64,000 nucleotides of DNA, taken from Niallia sp. FSL W8-0635 (lineage in GTDB: Bacteria; Bacillota; Bacilli; Bacillales; Cytobacillaceae). The notes below the pieces were generated by a model. It was not told where the DNA came from and did not search any database. It was given only the letters and a program-made list of their open reading frames with translations. Position numbers and translations under genes: made by a program. This document shows, in pieces, positions 1 through 11,067 of the stretch; the stretch's first letter is position 1, and each line of letters starts with the position of its first letter. The stretch lies in NCBI RefSeq assembly GCF_038007965.1, contig NZ_JBBOYD010000001.1, positions 4,318,501 to 4,382,500 on the forward strand. Direction: 5' to 3'.

Positions 1-89
1 AATAATAATAAGAAAGATATTAATTGAACAACTACGTCACCGCCCGCGAAATCCATTACGGCACCAACTACTAATCCATTTGTGAACAC
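1..89 (-). CDS. atpF: ATP synthase Fo subunit b, N-terminal part (runs off the window)
   Basis: Only the first 29 codons are inside the window. The GTG start at 89 has a good ribosome binding site (AAGGAG) 8-9 bases upstream and the peptide begins VFTNGLVVGAVMDFAGGDVV, followed by a leucine-rich stretch that starts the single N-terminal membrane anchor. Subunit b is the peripheral stalk linking the membrane a/c motor to F1. The identity rests mainly on position directly after atpE in the atpI-B-E-F order and on the hydrophobic N-terminus. Confidence 0.8.
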   Translation of the reverse strand, partial: MFTNGLVVGAVMDFAGGDVVVQLISFLLL

Positions 90-262
90 GCTTGATTCAC
101 TCCTTTCAGGTAATGTGTTTTATCACATACAGGAAACCCTTATTCGCTTATGGAAAAAAGGTGAATATGCTTATTTATAAAATAATAGGAACAATTTTTT
201 TGGCTATCAATATATTCATTTGAGATAAATTTTCTTATGAATTGTTGGTTTTAAATAAAGGA

Positions 263-296
263 ATGGCGAAGGTTCTTATCGAATGATCTTCGCCAT
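263..296 (-). other. Inverted repeat in the atpE-atpF intergenic region
   Basis: A perfect 9-bp stem (ATGGCGAAG at 263-271 with CTTCGCCAT at 288-296) lies in the long gap between atpE and atpF. It has no good T-run, so it looks like an mRNA processing or stabilising hairpin, or a weak attenuator, rather than a full terminator. This role is inferred. Confidence 0.55.
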
Positions 297-324
297 AACT
301 AGGAATAAATTTATTCTTATTCTA

Positions 325-1709
<1,385 letters not shown>

Positions 1710-1945
1710 TTCTCTATCCTCCTTTATTTTCAGGGCATCACTCTAAACCCGCGAAAAATAAAGCGAAGCAGAGAAAAAGCACGTTCCTTTTTGTATCATT
1801 TTATGGGCATCAATCCATATAATTCCTCTCCAATTTCTCGAAGATAAACTAGTAAAACCAACGTTTGCCCGTTAACTCTATTAACACTATCTCTGTGTTA
1901 AAATCTTGATACTCCGCGGGTGAAAACCTATTCATACCCCTTGTA

Positions 1946-1974
1946 AGCATACAATAGGGCATTGTCAATGTCAA
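1946..1974 (-). promoter_or_regulatory. Sigma-A promoter of the atp operon
   Basis: On the minus strand TTGACA (1974-1969), a 17-bp spacer and TATGCT (1951-1946) form a near-consensus promoter. A second TTGACA directly abuts the first (1968-1963). It leaves a leader of about 230 bases before atpI; the rest of the 1710-2034 interval shows nothing else clear. Confidence 0.75.
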
Positions 1975-2034
1975 TGCATTTAAATACAAAAAAATTTTTC
2001 ATTGCTCATCATTTAACAATCTCTTTCTTATAGC

Positions 2035-4242
2035 TTATTTTATTTTCATTATTTTTTCAAGCATGTCCTCTTTTCCGGCTTTTTTCGCAAAAACCTTCAT
2101 TCGATAGGTTCCAGTTACGTCCAAATTTTCTATACTAAATTTCCCTTTTAATCGACCTCTTTTTACTTCCTTTTTCCAATCTAAAAAACGCACAAATTGT
2201 AATGTATCTTCCCGAAACAGAGCAATTCCAAATTCTTCAGCCCCTGTTGGTAAATATGTCTCATATTCATAGCTATTATCCTCAGTCTTTTTAATAAGAT
2301 CAAATCCCATAATCCTTGGATAGTCTGGTTCCTCTAGCACATATAAATAGGGCAGCTTAATTAGCTGTGCTCCTGCTCTTACGTTAATTATACCATCTTG
2401 CAGTTTGTCATTAAAAAGATTATTGTCAATATTCATGATGATTGGAACATTTTTCTTTTGTCCTGGTTTTAGCGTAAAAGAAAGAGGCAGTCTCCAGCTA
2501 ATCCCTCTTTTTCCTTTTGGAAAATCAAAGGATATTTTTTCGATATTTTCACCGACATTTTTAACCGTAATGTATGCCTGATATTGGTTTTGATCTTTGA
2601 CCAATTTGTATTTACCAAAACGAATACTTCCAGGCATTATCAAAACGTTAGCATCTATCGCTTTATCAACTTGAATTCGCCCAGCTCCTTGTTCATACAC
2701 TTTATATGTCACATTTTGTCTATTTTTAACTTGCTTCGCTGTATTCATTAAAGCTGCTTTCACTTCCTCTGGTCCCCAGTCTGGATGCGCTTCTAGTACC
2801 AACGCACACGCTCCCGCAACAAAGGGTGCAGCCATACTTGTCCCTTGCAACGCCATATACCCATCAGGTACTGTGCTATTTATCACAACACCCGGGGCAA
2901 GAACATCTGGTTTAATTTCCCAAGTGCTAGTAACAGGACCTCTAGAGCTAAAATCTGCCAATATATCCTTTTCCCACTTTTTTTCTATTGTTAAAAACGC
3001 TTCCTTATTATCAATATACTCCTTTATAAATTCTCCCTCTGCTCTCGTAATTCCTGCAACTGGAATAGGTACTTCTTTTTCTAACATTCCTTGAAAGGGA
3101 CCTTCTATATTATTGTATATCAATACACCAATCGCTCCCATTTCATAGGCGTTTTGGACTTTTTCTGTAAAAGTTAGTTCTCCTCTTTCCAGCAATACCA
3201 TCTTCCCTTTTACATCTTTTAATTGATTTCTTCTTCCTAATCCACCGCTTACTAGGTGAACAGAACCTGCATCTGCCCACTCTTTACTATTTTCCATATT
3301 AGTTAAGGGAATTTTGTTATCATTTATGTTGATAAATGGTGTATTTATGTTCGGAGTAGAAGCTCCAACCGAGATAGCTTTAGAGGCTGTCCCCGGAGAA
3401 CCAACTGTCCATTCTGCTGGACCTGCATTCCCTGCTGCCGCAACCGCAATAATTCCCTTCTTCACTACCTCATTTAAGGCCAGACTAATCGGCAAATCCG
3501 GACCATTTACATCACTTCCTAATGAGAGGTTGATTATATCCACCTTATCTCTTACAGCTCTGTCGATTGCAGCCAATATTTGCTCTGTCGTCCCAGCCCC
3601 CCCTGGCCCCAGTGCTCTATAGGCATAAATTGTTGCATTCGGGGCTACACCTCTTATCTTCCCATCTGCAGCGATAATCCCTGCGACATGCGTACCATGT
3701 AAAGTATCTCTCTTTCCTAATCCCTTTGTTTCCATCGGGTCCTTATCCTTATCTACGAAATCATATCCTCCCTTATAATTCTTTTGTAAATCCGGATGCT
3801 GATAGTCTATTCCTGTATCTATAACTCCTACCTTTACCCCTTTCCCACTTAGATGCTCTAGCGATTTACCTAAGTAATTTCTAATTTCATCTGCTCCAAT
3901 AATTTCAACCGGCTCTTCTGTCTCTGCCATATAGGTTTGAACCTTCGAAACTTGATTAACAGTTTCGCTTTGTTTTAATTTTTCCAGTTCCCATACTGGT
4001 CCTTCTACCGAAAAACCATGGAAAACTTCTTTAAATATATATCTTCTTTCTAAATGAGAATATGGTTTAAGAATTTGATCTATTTCCTTCTCTGTGTAAT
4101 TGGTTTTCGTATGTACAATTGCTACTTGAATTTCATTTGGATTTTGCGAGGGAAGATTTGGAGTTTTTAAAGATGAAGCTTTTGTTGAATTGGCTACTAA
4201 TAGTAGAAAAATGAGGAGTATTCCTAGCGTTTTATTTAGCAT
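2035..4242 (-). CDS. Secreted subtilisin-family (S8) serine protease with PA domain, Vpr-like
   Basis: A 735-residue exported protease. A signal peptide (about 1-22) is followed by an I9 inhibitor propeptide (about 38-105), then the S8 catalytic domain split by a protease-associated (PA) insert at about 325-420. The catalytic set is visible: D142 (VIDTGID), H182 (HGTHVAG), oxyanion N272 (AAGNAGP) and S469 (GTSMAAP). A roughly 200-residue beta-rich C-terminal region resembles the Fn3-like tail of Vpr. The ATG at 4242 is chosen because AAGGGGG sits 7 bases upstream; a TTG six codons earlier overlaps that site. Slightly shorter than B. subtilis Vpr (about 806). Not part of the core backbone here. 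Confidence 0.9.
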   Translation of the reverse strand: MLNKTLGILLIFLLLVANSTKASSLKTPNLPSQNPNEIQVAIVHTKTNYTEKEIDQILKPYSHLERRYIFKEVFHGFSVEGPVWELEKLKQSETVNQVSKVQTYMAETEEPVEIIGADEIRNYLGKSLEHLSGKGVKVGVIDTGIDYQHPDLQKNYKGGYDFVDKDKDPMETKGLGKRDTLHGTHVAGIIAADGKIRGVAPNATIYAYRALGPGGAGTTEQILAAIDRAVRDKVDIINLSLGSDVNGPDLPISLALNEVVKKGIIAVAAAGNAGPAEWTVGSPGTASKAISVGASTPNINTPFININDNKIPLTNMENSKEWADAGSVHLVSGGLGRRNQLKDVKGKMVLLERGELTFTEKVQNAYEMGAIGVLIYNNIEGPFQGMLEKEVPIPVAGITRAEGEFIKEYIDNKEAFLTIEKKWEKDILADFSSRGPVTSTWEIKPDVLAPGVVINSTVPDGYMALQGTSMAAPFVAGACALVLEAHPDWGPEEVKAALMNTAKQVKNRQNVTYKVYEQGAGRIQVDKAIDANVLIMPGSIRFGKYKLVKDQNQYQAYITVKNVGENIEKISFDFPKGKRGISWRLPLSFTLKPGQKKNVPIIMNIDNNLFNDKLQDGIINVRAGAQLIKLPYLYVLEEPDYPRIMGFDLIKKTEDNSYEYETYLPTGAEEFGIALFREDTLQFVRFLDWKKEVKRGRLKGKFSIENLDVTGTYRMKVFAKKAGKEDMLEKIMKIK

Positions 4243-4446
4243 ATCATCGCCCCCTTGCAAATCGTTATGCTTTTTATTTTGACCGCAAGTTGTTATTTTA
4301 TGTATTCCAGGAATAAGGTGTGACTTTTCTCACACACACACAAATGCCAATACTAATAATTTCGTTCAAGATGAATATATATTAAAAAAAGGAAAGGCGG
4401 CTTTTTTATAAAATTTGGTATTAAATCAAAAATTAGGAGGTTCTGT

Positions 4447-4848
4447 ATGGAAATGGGAGTTGTCCATCTATCAGCGATTATCGTTGCAATTTTGTTCGCG
4501 TCCATAGCAATTTTTCAAGTATTACTTTCAGTTGGTTATCCATTAGGAGAGTATGTGATGGGTGGTTTTCATAAGGTTCTACCAAAAAAATTGCGGATTT
4601 TGAGTATTTTAAATGCTATCATTCTCTTATTTATGAGTTTGGTTTTTCTAATACATATCAATGTGTTAACCACCTTTCATTTTTTACCAACCAACATATT
4701 AGTCTGTGTTATTACCTTATACCTTGGTTTAAATACAGTAATTAATCTACTGTCTCAAAGTAAGAAAGAAAGGTTTATCATGACACCATTATCATTCATT
4801 GCTTTTCTCTTATGTTTAGTTGTCTCTTTATCTACTTTAAAACTTTGA
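4447..4848 (+). CDS. Small integral membrane protein of unknown function
   Basis: A 133-residue protein with four hydrophobic helices (about 6-28, 50-70, 79-100 and 112-131) separated by short basic loops (VLPKKLR, QSKKER). AGGAGG lies 6 bases before the ATG at 4447. It is transcribed opposite to the S8 protease and upp. I do not recognise the family. Confidence 0.7.
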   Translation: MEMGVVHLSAIIVAILFASIAIFQVLLSVGYPLGEYVMGGFHKVLPKKLRILSILNAIILLFMSLVFLIHINVLTTFHFLPTNILVCVITLYLGLNTVINLLSQSKKERFIMTPLSFIAFLLCLVVSLSTLKL

Positions 4849-4950
4849 AGCCTACTTATGAAGCTTGCACGTCTTTTTCCTTATTTCTCGAGGGTTTGAG
4901 AGAGGGGCCAAACTTATCGGTTGGGGTATAAGGCAAAGCACACCTGAGTT

Positions 4951-5146
4951 GAAAAATAGACGGAAGAATTTCGCTTATTTAGTAATTATTATTAAAAAAG
5001 GCTTAAATAGACGGAGAGATTCCGCCTATTGACTCGAGAAATGCGAAAAAGGGAGATTTTACTTTGCATAATCGGAAAAACTTCCCTTATTTACCCCCGA
5101 AACAAGCTCTATTCTGCATTTAACCGGAAAACTTCCGCTTATTTTC
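4951..5146 (+). repeat. Four diverged copies of a dyad-containing intergenic repeat, 51-61 bp apart
   Basis: Cores resembling CGGAAAACTTCCGCTTATT occur at about 4961, 5012, 5073 and 5125. Each contains a GGAA...TTCC dyad followed by CTTATT. No convincing gene lies in 4849-5437; the region holds these repeats and the terminators below. Confidence 0.7.
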
Positions 5147-5291
5147 CTTTGCCGGTTACTCGATTCATGACAAAACATTTTACTAAAAAAGGAGTGAGTC
5201 CAAAAGATCCTCATTTAATGCATGACGGTGAACTATACCAAAAGTCATGGAGGCTTTATATAAATAAGGATTTTGGCATTCCAAATAAAGA

Positions 5292-5313
5292 AACTCGCCA
5301 ATTCTGGCGAGTT
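5292..5313. terminator. Perfect hairpin downstream of upp
   Basis: AACTCGCCA (5292-5300), a 4-base loop and TGGCGAGTT (5305-5313) form a perfect 9-bp stem. The minus-strand side is followed by TCTTTATTT, so it can act as a second terminator for upp. Confidence 0.65.
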
Positions 5314-5380
5314 CCCCATTTTATATACCAATTACGATGCCAAAGCCACTATCAAATCGGCACACATTTTAAGAAAAGCA

Positions 5381-5403
5381 GCTCAAAACGGAACCCTTTG
5401 AGC
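5381..5403 (-). terminator. upp: Terminator of upp
   Basis: GCTCAAA and TTTGAGC arms surround a 9-base loop just past the upp stop; on the minus strand the stem is followed by TGCTTTTCTT. Confidence 0.65.
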
Positions 5404-5437
5404 CCGAGCATTTTTTTCGATTATCGTGTTGGTACGA

Positions 5438-6067
5438 TTATTTTGTACCAAATAATCTGTCACCAGCATCTCCAAGACCTGGTACGATATAACCTTTTTC
5501 ATTTAATTTCTCATCAAGTGCTGCAATGTAGATATCCACATCTGGATGTGCCTCTTTTAATGCTTCTACACCTTCTGGAGCAGCAATTAGGCACATGAAT
5601 TTAATGTTTTTTCCGCCTCTGTTTTTTAACGAGTGAATCGCTTCAATGGCAGAACCGCCTGTCGCAAGCATCGGATCTACTACGATAAAGTCTCTTTCCT
5701 CTACATCAGAAGGTAACTTTACATAGTATTCAACTGGTTTTAATGTCTTTGGATCACGATATAATCCAATATGTCCAACTTTAGCAGCAGGGATTAATTT
5801 TAATACCCCGTCAACCATCCCGATACCAGCACGCAAGATAGGAACAATCCCTAGTTTTTTACCAGAAAGTACTTTAGATTTCATTTTGCTAACTGGCGTT
5901 TCGATTTCAATTTCCTCTAATGGCATATCACGAGTAATTTCAAAGGCCATTAACGTTGCTACTTCATCTACTAGCTCTCTAAATTCCTTTGTACCTGTTT
6001 GGGTTTCTCTAATGTATGTAAGTTTATGCTGAATAAGTGGGTGATCAAATACATATACCTTTGCCAC
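5438..6067 (-). CDS. upp: Uracil phosphoribosyltransferase
   Basis: Converts uracil and PRPP to UMP (pyrimidine salvage, cytoplasm). The 209-residue reading matches the family length. The PRPP-binding loop is [12 protein letters not shown] and the uracil-binding C-terminus is [20 protein letters not shown]. The start is the GTG at 6067 ([16 protein letters not shown]): GGAG lies 8 bases upstream of it, whereas a GTG three codons earlier has poor spacing. It lies next to glyA as in other Bacillus but is separated from it by a strong terminator. Confidence 0.96.
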   Translation of the reverse strand: MAKVYVFDHPLIQHKLTYIRETQTGTKEFRELVDEVATLMAFEITRDMPLEEIEIETPVSKMKSKVLSGKKLGIVPILRAGIGMVDGVLKLIPAAKVGHIGLYRDPKTLKPVEYYVKLPSDVEERDFIVVDPMLATGGSAIEAIHSLKNRGGKNIKFMCLIAAPEGVEALKEAHPDVDIYIAALDEKLNEKGYIVPGLGDAGDRLFGTK

Positions 6068-6145
6068 AACATTCACTCCGTTCCTTCATTATTAGTATAA
6101 ATATCCTTATTTTTGACAGGATACTTCGTTAACACACTTCTATTC

Positions 6146-6174
6146 ATTCTACAGAAAAAGTTTTGGCGAATCAA
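6146..6174 (-). promoter_or_regulatory. Probable promoter of upp
   Basis: Minus-strand TTGATT (6174-6169), 17-bp spacer, TAGAAT (6151-6146), about 80 bases before the upp start. Confidence 0.6.
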
Positions 6175-6250
6175 CTGAAATCCTTTTCTAAATTCCAAAA
6201 TTCTATGATAGTTTTTCCTAAAATCCAAGAAAAAAAACCGAGTTTAAGAA

Positions 6251-6297
6251 AAGAGGACAATCATTAGGTCGTATTCCCCCTTGATGATTGTCCTCTT
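6251..6297 (-). terminator. glyA: Terminator of glyA
   Basis: A perfect 14-bp stem (AAGAGGACAATCAT at 6251-6264 with its complement at 6284-6297) starts four bases past the glyA stop and is followed on the minus strand by TTTTCTT. Confidence 0.9.
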
Positions 6298-6301
6298 CTA
6301 A

Positions 6302-7543
6302 TTATAATTGTTTATACAATTCGAATTTACTAGTTAACGCCGTTACTCTTTGAGCTGCCTCCGCTAACTTTTCATTATCTTCATGATTTTTAAGTGTAAA
6401 ACCGATAATAGAAGCAATTTCATCCATATCTTCTAAATCGAAGCCACGAGATGTTACTGCTGCTGTTCCAATGCGGATTCCACTTGTTACAAATGGACTT
6501 GCAGGATCATATGGAATCGTATTTTTATTAACAGTGATTCCCACTTCATCTAGTACATGCTCCGCTACTTTTCCAGATAGTCCTAAAGATTGTAGATCAA
6601 CTAATAATAAATGATTATCCGTTCCATTCGATACTAAGTTTAATCCTTCTTTTTGCAGACCACTTGCTAATCTTTTTGCATTTGCAATGATATTTTCTGC
6701 ATACTCTTTAAAATCAGCTTGAAGCGCTTCTCCAAAAGCAACTGCTTTCGCTGCGATTACATGCATTAATGGACCACCTTGAATTCCAGGGAAAATCGAT
6801 TTATCGATTTTCTTCGCAAATTCCTCTTTACAAAGAATCATTCCACCACGAGGTCCACGCAAAGTTTTATGTGTAGTTGTTGTAACAAAGTCAGCATAAG
6901 GAACAGGATTTTGATGTAGTCCTGCTGCAACTAAGCCAGCAATATGAGCCATATCCACCATTAAATAGGCTCCAACCTCATCAGCAATCTCACGAAATTT
7001 CGCAAAATCGATTTCACGAGGATATGCACTTGCTCCAGCAACAATTAATTTAGGCTTATGTGCTAAAGCTTTTTCTCGAACATCTTCGTAATTAATATAA
7101 TGTGTTTCTTTATCTACACCATATTCAATAAAATTATATTGAATACCGCTAAAGTTAACAGGGCTTCCATGTGTTAAATGACCACCATGAGACAAGTTCA
7201 TCCCTAATACGGTATCACCATGCTCTAGAATAGTAAAATAAACCGCCATATTTGCTTGTGCACCTGAATGCGGCTGTACGTTTACATGCTCCGCACCGAA
7301 GATTTCTTTCGCGCGGTCGCGAGCAATATCTTCCACAATATCTACATATTCACATCCGCCGTAATAACGTTTGGCAGGATAACCCTCTGCATATTTATTG
7401 GTCAATACAGATCCTTGCGCTTCCATTACCGCTTCACTTACAAAGTTTTCTGACGCAATCAATTCAATTTTCGCTCTTTGGCGACCTAATTCTTGCTGTA
7501 TTGCTTTAAAAACAAGTTCGTCTTGCTCTGCTAAATGCTTCAT
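6302..7543 (-). CDS. glyA: Serine hydroxymethyltransferase
   Basis: PLP enzyme that interconverts serine and glycine with transfer of the one-carbon unit to tetrahydrofolate. The 413-residue protein has the PLP lysine K226 in [14 protein letters not shown], the PLP-contacting D197 and H200 in VDMAH, and the [15 protein letters not shown] substrate loop at about 51-65. The ATG at 7543 follows GGGAGG at 8 bases. A PurR-box-like element lies upstream, consistent with purine-linked control of one-carbon supply. Confidence 0.98.
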   Translation of the reverse strand: MKHLAEQDELVFKAIQQELGRQRAKIELIASENFVSEAVMEAQGSVLTNKYAEGYPAKRYYGGCEYVDIVEDIARDRAKEIFGAEHVNVQPHSGAQANMAVYFTILEHGDTVLGMNLSHGGHLTHGSPVNFSGIQYNFIEYGVDKETHYINYEDVREKALAHKPKLIVAGASAYPREIDFAKFREIADEVGAYLMVDMAHIAGLVAAGLHQNPVPYADFVTTTTHKTLRGPRGGMILCKEEFAKKIDKSIFPGIQGGPLMHVIAAKAVAFGEALQADFKEYAENIIANAKRLASGLQKEGLNLVSNGTDNHLLLVDLQSLGLSGKVAEHVLDEVGITVNKNTIPYDPASPFVTSGIRIGTAAVTSRGFDLEDMDEIASIIGFTLKNHEDNEKLAEAAQRVTALTSKFELYKQL

Positions 7544-7633
7544 ATGTAAATCCTCCCGACTATTTCTCTCTATTCCACCGTAAATCTGCCTCTATTCTAT
7601 CATGTATATATTTTAAAAAGAAAGAGTTAATTT

Positions 7634-7673
7634 ACGAATTATCACGATAATTTTATATTATTCGTTCGGATTT
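7634..7673 (-). promoter_or_regulatory. PurR-box-like operator upstream of glyA
   Basis: On the minus strand AAATCCGAACGAAT (7673-7660) closely resembles the PurR box (CCGAAC core), and an inverted weaker partner, CGAATTATC on the plus strand, begins at 7635, about 17 bp away. glyA belongs to the PurR regulon in B. subtilis; binding here is inferred. Confidence 0.6.
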
Positions 7674-7976
7674 AAGTGTTATTTTTTTAATATATTATCT
7701 AATATTAATTCAAAACAACAGAAATTATGTATTTATCAACTATATTAATAAAGTGAACTTGTAGGAAAACAAAAATCCTCCAGTTGCTAAAACCTGTTTT
7801 TTTTGCAAAAAATATTATTCAACAATAACGCAGGAATTTTTTATGGATATGGGTAAGGGGGAAGGGCTGTTATTAACTCGGTTGGCGGAATTTGGATTTG
7901 GTATATTGAAGATATAAGTTTTTTACTGTTGATGTGGTTGGTCTGTTACTTTTCTTAGTATTTTTCTTGTCCAAAT

Positions 7977-8132
7977 AGCTTAGAGACAGCTTCTCTGTTA
8001 CCTTTCCAACCACTTTTCTTGCTCAAACGGCTTAGAGACGCTCACTCTGTTACCTTTCCTACTACTTTTCTTACTCAAACGGCTCAGAGACGCTTTCTCT
8101 ATTACCTTTCCTACTGCTTTTCTTGCTCAAAG
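7977..8132 (+). repeat. 52-bp minisatellite, three units plus a decayed fourth
   Basis: Units start with GCTTAGAGAC or GCTCAGAGAC at 7977, 8029 and 8081, exactly 52 bp apart, each followed by CTCTGTTACCTTTCC. A decayed unit (GTCTGTTACTTTTC) precedes them near 7940. The same family is found near 30.8, 34.2 and 55 kb. Nothing else is evident in 7674-8250. Confidence 0.85.
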
Positions 8133-8250
8133 ATGCTCCCTCTTCTTCTCAAGCACCAAGCCCACTATTTTTCACCAAACCGTTCAACAAATAAAACCAA
8201 TAAAACTCCCCCTACAATACAATCAATCAGGAATTTTATTGGTTTTCCAA

Positions 8251-8823
8251 TTAACAAGAAAGATTTTCTTTCTTGTTTTCATATACCGCTCTTGGACCGC
8301 CAATTAATTTTGGACGTGATTTTGCGAGGGTAACATGTGCATTTCCTAGCTCCTTAAGGGATGTTCGAATTGGAACGGCAACATGTTTTAAGTGCATGCC
8401 AATAAATGTATCGCCAATATCTATACCGCCGTCAGCTTGAATAAACTCCACTACTACTGGATCCTCCATCTGACCAAAAGCGAATGTTGCCATTGCTCCT
8501 CCTGCATGCCGAACTGGAACAACCGACACTTCTGGTAGATTTCTTGCCTGCATCACTTTTCTTTCTACTATTAACGCTCGATTTAAATGTTCACAACATT
8601 GAAATGCGAGAGAAACTCCATATTGCTGGTGGAATGTCTGACATTCTTTAAATATCAACGAAGCAACATCTACTGTTCCTGCCGTTCCAATTTTTTGACC
8701 GATTACCTCACTCGTACTACATCCAATCACAAACAAATGGTGATCGTCTAGCTGTGCCTGTTCTTGATATTCCGTTAGAATCGTTTGTAACTGCTCCTTT
8801 AACTTAAGTGTTTCCTCATTCAT
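8251..8823 (-). CDS. ywlG: TIGR01440/DUF436 family protein YwlG
   Basis: A 190-residue conserved Firmicute protein of unknown biochemical role. Family features include [16 protein letters not shown] near the N-terminus, [15 protein letters not shown] in the middle and the glycine-rich [28 protein letters not shown] at the C-terminus. The ATG at 8823 has AGAGGGG 8 bases upstream, so an in-frame GTG three codons earlier is not used. In B. subtilis ywlG lies between glyA and rpiB; here rpiB is not found next to it. Confidence 0.9.
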   Translation of the reverse strand: MNEETLKLKEQLQTILTEYQEQAQLDDHHLFVIGCSTSEVIGQKIGTAGTVDVASLIFKECQTFHQQYGVSLAFQCCEHLNRALIVERKVMQARNLPEVSVVPVRHAGGAMATFAFGQMEDPVVVEFIQADGGIDIGDTFIGMHLKHVAVPIRTSLKELGNAHVTLAKSRPKLIGGPRAVYENKKENLSC

Positions 8824-8903
8824 ATAAAACACCCCTCTTCAAGTTACCTACATTTCTTTTACTATAACCATCATTGCACAAAGATATTTCGAGTACAAGT
8901 AAT

Positions 8904-10205
8904 CTATTCTTTAATTTGGAATCGGCAAATCGTTTGTTGTAGCTCTTCTGCATGCTCTTGTAGTTCTAATGCTAAACTATCCACTTTACGAATAAGTGCT
9001 GTTTGACTTTCTGTGATTTTTGTTACCTGCTGCGCTCCTGCAGCTGTTTCTTCCGCAATGGCGGCCACTTCTTGTGATTGCTGGGTTGTATCATAAATCT
9101 GTTGTTTTTGCTGATGAATTAATTTCGTAATATCCGCCGTTGCATAAACCATTTTATTGGTTGTCTCATTCATCTCGTTAAAAATTAAACTTGTTTTCTC
9201 TCCCGTTTCAGCCTTCTCTTTAGCACCCTCTACTTGCTTCGTAATTTGTACGACAACATTTTTCACTTCTGTTTGCATATTACGGATGATGTCAGCAATT
9301 CCTTCAACTGCTTTTCCACTTTCATCCGCTAGTCTTCTTACTTCTTCCGCAACCACACTAAAGCCTGCTCCATGTTCTCCTGCGCGCGCAGCTTCAATCG
9401 AAGCATTCAATGCTAATAAGTTTGTCTGTGACGCGATATCTCCAACAAGCTTTAATACTTCTTCTATTTCCTTGGAATGAATTTCTAAATTTTGCACAGA
9501 CTTTAAGGAATTCGAATTCTCCACAGCTAACCCCTTCATCCCTTCCACTAAGGAATGAACCACTTTATTTGTCTGTATTAATTTTTCTGACATCTGTTCT
9601 GAGATTTTCTTGGACATATCCGCTTTTTGTTCCACTGTAAGAGCGATATTCATTGATTCTTCCACAGACTCTGCAGAAGCTTGTACACTTTGTGCGGATA
9701 CTTCAGCACCACCAGCAATTTCTCCGACTGAACTAGAAATAGATAATGTGTGTTCTAACGCATTTTCCGATTCAGTAGAAATCATTTTTACTGTTTTATT
9801 TGTTTTATTAAAATTATTTTCAATGCTTTCTACCATTTCTCGCAAATTAAAAAGCATATGATTAAAGGCTATACCTAAAGACTTTATTTCATCATCTGAT
9901 TTAGATACTTCCACATCTTGACTAATATCCCCATGAGCTGCTTTTAACGCACCCTGCTCTAGTCTTTTTAAAGGCTTTATAATAAAACCAGCTACTAAAA
10001 AACCTAAAAATCCAGACCAAAAAACCCCTAATAATAAGGTGATAATGTTAAATAATACCGAGCTAATGGCTAGTTTACTTTCAATTGCTGGATAGATGAT
10101 ATACATAAAAAAAGCACTTGTTGAATAGGTAATAATAGCTAGAATCGTAATAAACAATGCCAGTTTTTTTCTCAAACTAAACTTATAATGCACCTTGTTT
10201 CCCAC
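8904..10205 (-). CDS. Methyl-accepting chemotaxis protein without an extracellular sensor domain
   Basis: A 433-residue chemoreceptor. Two membrane helices (about 14-36 and 48-76) are joined by only about ten residues, so there is no periplasmic or extracellular ligand domain. A HAMP segment (about 74-127) leads to a long coiled-coil signalling domain with the conserved hairpin tip GDIASQTNLLALNASIEAAR (255-274) and a repeat-rich adaptation region. It may sense a cytoplasmic or membrane state. GTG start at 10205 with AAGGGGG 7 bases upstream. It occupies the place where rpiB stands in B. subtilis. Confidence 0.88.
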   Translation of the reverse strand: MGNKVHYKFSLRKKLALFITILAIITYSTSAFFMYIIYPAIESKLAISSVLFNIITLLLGVFWSGFLGFLVAGFIIKPLKRLEQGALKAAHGDISQDVEVSKSDDEIKSLGIAFNHMLFNLREMVESIENNFNKTNKTVKMISTESENALEHTLSISSSVGEIAGGAEVSAQSVQASAESVEESMNIALTVEQKADMSKKISEQMSEKLIQTNKVVHSLVEGMKGLAVENSNSLKSVQNLEIHSKEIEEVLKLVGDIASQTNLLALNASIEAARAGEHGAGFSVVAEEVRRLADESGKAVEGIADIIRNMQTEVKNVVVQITKQVEGAKEKAETGEKTSLIFNEMNETTNKMVYATADITKLIHQQKQQIYDTTQQSQEVAAIAEETAAGAQQVTKITESQTALIRKVDSLALELQEHAEELQQTICRFQIKE

Positions 10206-10235
10206 TCTTTTTCCCCCTTGTAAATAAAAAGCACT

Positions 10236-10685
10236 TTACCATTCACTATTTGTTATTTTTTCCATTATTTTATCAATCAGTTTTTCTAATTCCTGATAGG
10301 TTTCGCGATATTTGGTAACAGAGCCACCATAAGGATCCGTTACATCCTCATTTGGATTATCCTCTGCAAATTCTTTTATCGTAAACGTTTTCTCTATAGA
10401 GGATGGATATGCGGATGTAAGCATATTTTTATGTCCTTTAGTCATAGTAAAAATATATGTAGCCCAGTCAATTAGCTCTTTGGTTACCCCAGCCGAAGAA
10501 TGACTATGCTGAATTCCCTTTTCAGTAAGAACCTCCTGTGCTTGCAATGAAGCTGCATCTCCATCTATTGCATAAACACCAGCTGATTTAACTTCTACAT
10601 CAGAAGTATATTTATGTTTCACAATCGCTTCTGCCATAGGACTTCTGCATGTATTACCTGTACAAACAAACAATACGCGAATCAT
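10236..10685 (-). CDS. ywlE: Protein-arginine phosphatase YwlE (low-molecular-weight phosphatase fold)
   Basis: Removes phosphate from arginine residues phosphorylated by McsB. The 149-residue protein has the P-loop VCTGNTCRSP with nucleophile C8 and R14; T12 matches the threonine that gives YwlE its phosphoarginine specificity. The general acid is in VTDPYGGS near residue 118. AGGAGG lies 7 bases before the ATG at 10685; an immediately preceding GTG is too close. Same neighbours (ywlG, mntP, ywlC) as in B. subtilis. Confidence 0.93.
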   Translation of the reverse strand: MIRVLFVCTGNTCRSPMAEAIVKHKYTSDVEVKSAGVYAIDGDAASLQAQEVLTEKGIQHSHSSAGVTKELIDWATYIFTMTKGHKNMLTSAYPSSIEKTFTIKEFAEDNPNEDVTDPYGGSVTKYRETYQELEKLIDKIMEKITNSEW

Positions 10686-10870
10686 CACTTATCCTCCTTT
10701 TCTCTTTTATTATAGACCAATTTACCTAACATTTCTATTTACATCCAAAGAATACCAAGAAAATACAGTTCTTTTATCGGTGAATACTAGTACATTTTTA
10801 GTGCTTTTCTATTGTTAATATTTTGTAAGTTTTAAACAGAAGCTTTTCTAAAAGAATGTTTTTACATTTA

Positions 10871-11067
10871 GGCTGTTTTCGTAAAGTTTGTTGCTATGAC
10901 CCGCAGCCTGAATACACTCCGCTTTCCGTGGGGCTCGCGCTGAGCCGCGGCCTGCCCTCAGGCTGTCTCACTAATCCCATAGGAGTCTACGTGTATTCAG
11001 GCTGCTCAGATTTCCTCATTAATTGATTTTTTCTATTGAGAAAGCAACAATCTTTTAGAAAACAGCC
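10871..11067. mobile_element. MITE-like element, copy 1 (197 bp)
   Basis: Non-coding element with about 24-bp imperfect inverted ends (GGCTGTTTTCGTAAAG... and ...TTTTAGAAAACAGCC) and a GC-rich centre rich in self-complementary segments. It is flanked by a perfect 8-bp duplication TACATTTA (10863-10870 and 11068-11075). Related copies are at 40237-40414 and 61549-61753, with a fragment at 15274. No ORF inside; movement must depend on a transposase encoded elsewhere. Confidence 0.9.

Noticed and set aside
5029..5598. 189-codon plus-strand reading frame over the upp 3' region
   Set aside because: It runs through the intergenic repeats and terminators and then antisense through upp; composition is unlike a protein and there is no ribosome site.
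8019..8333. 104-codon plus-strand frame
   Set aside because: It covers the 52-bp repeats and then the antisense of ywlG.
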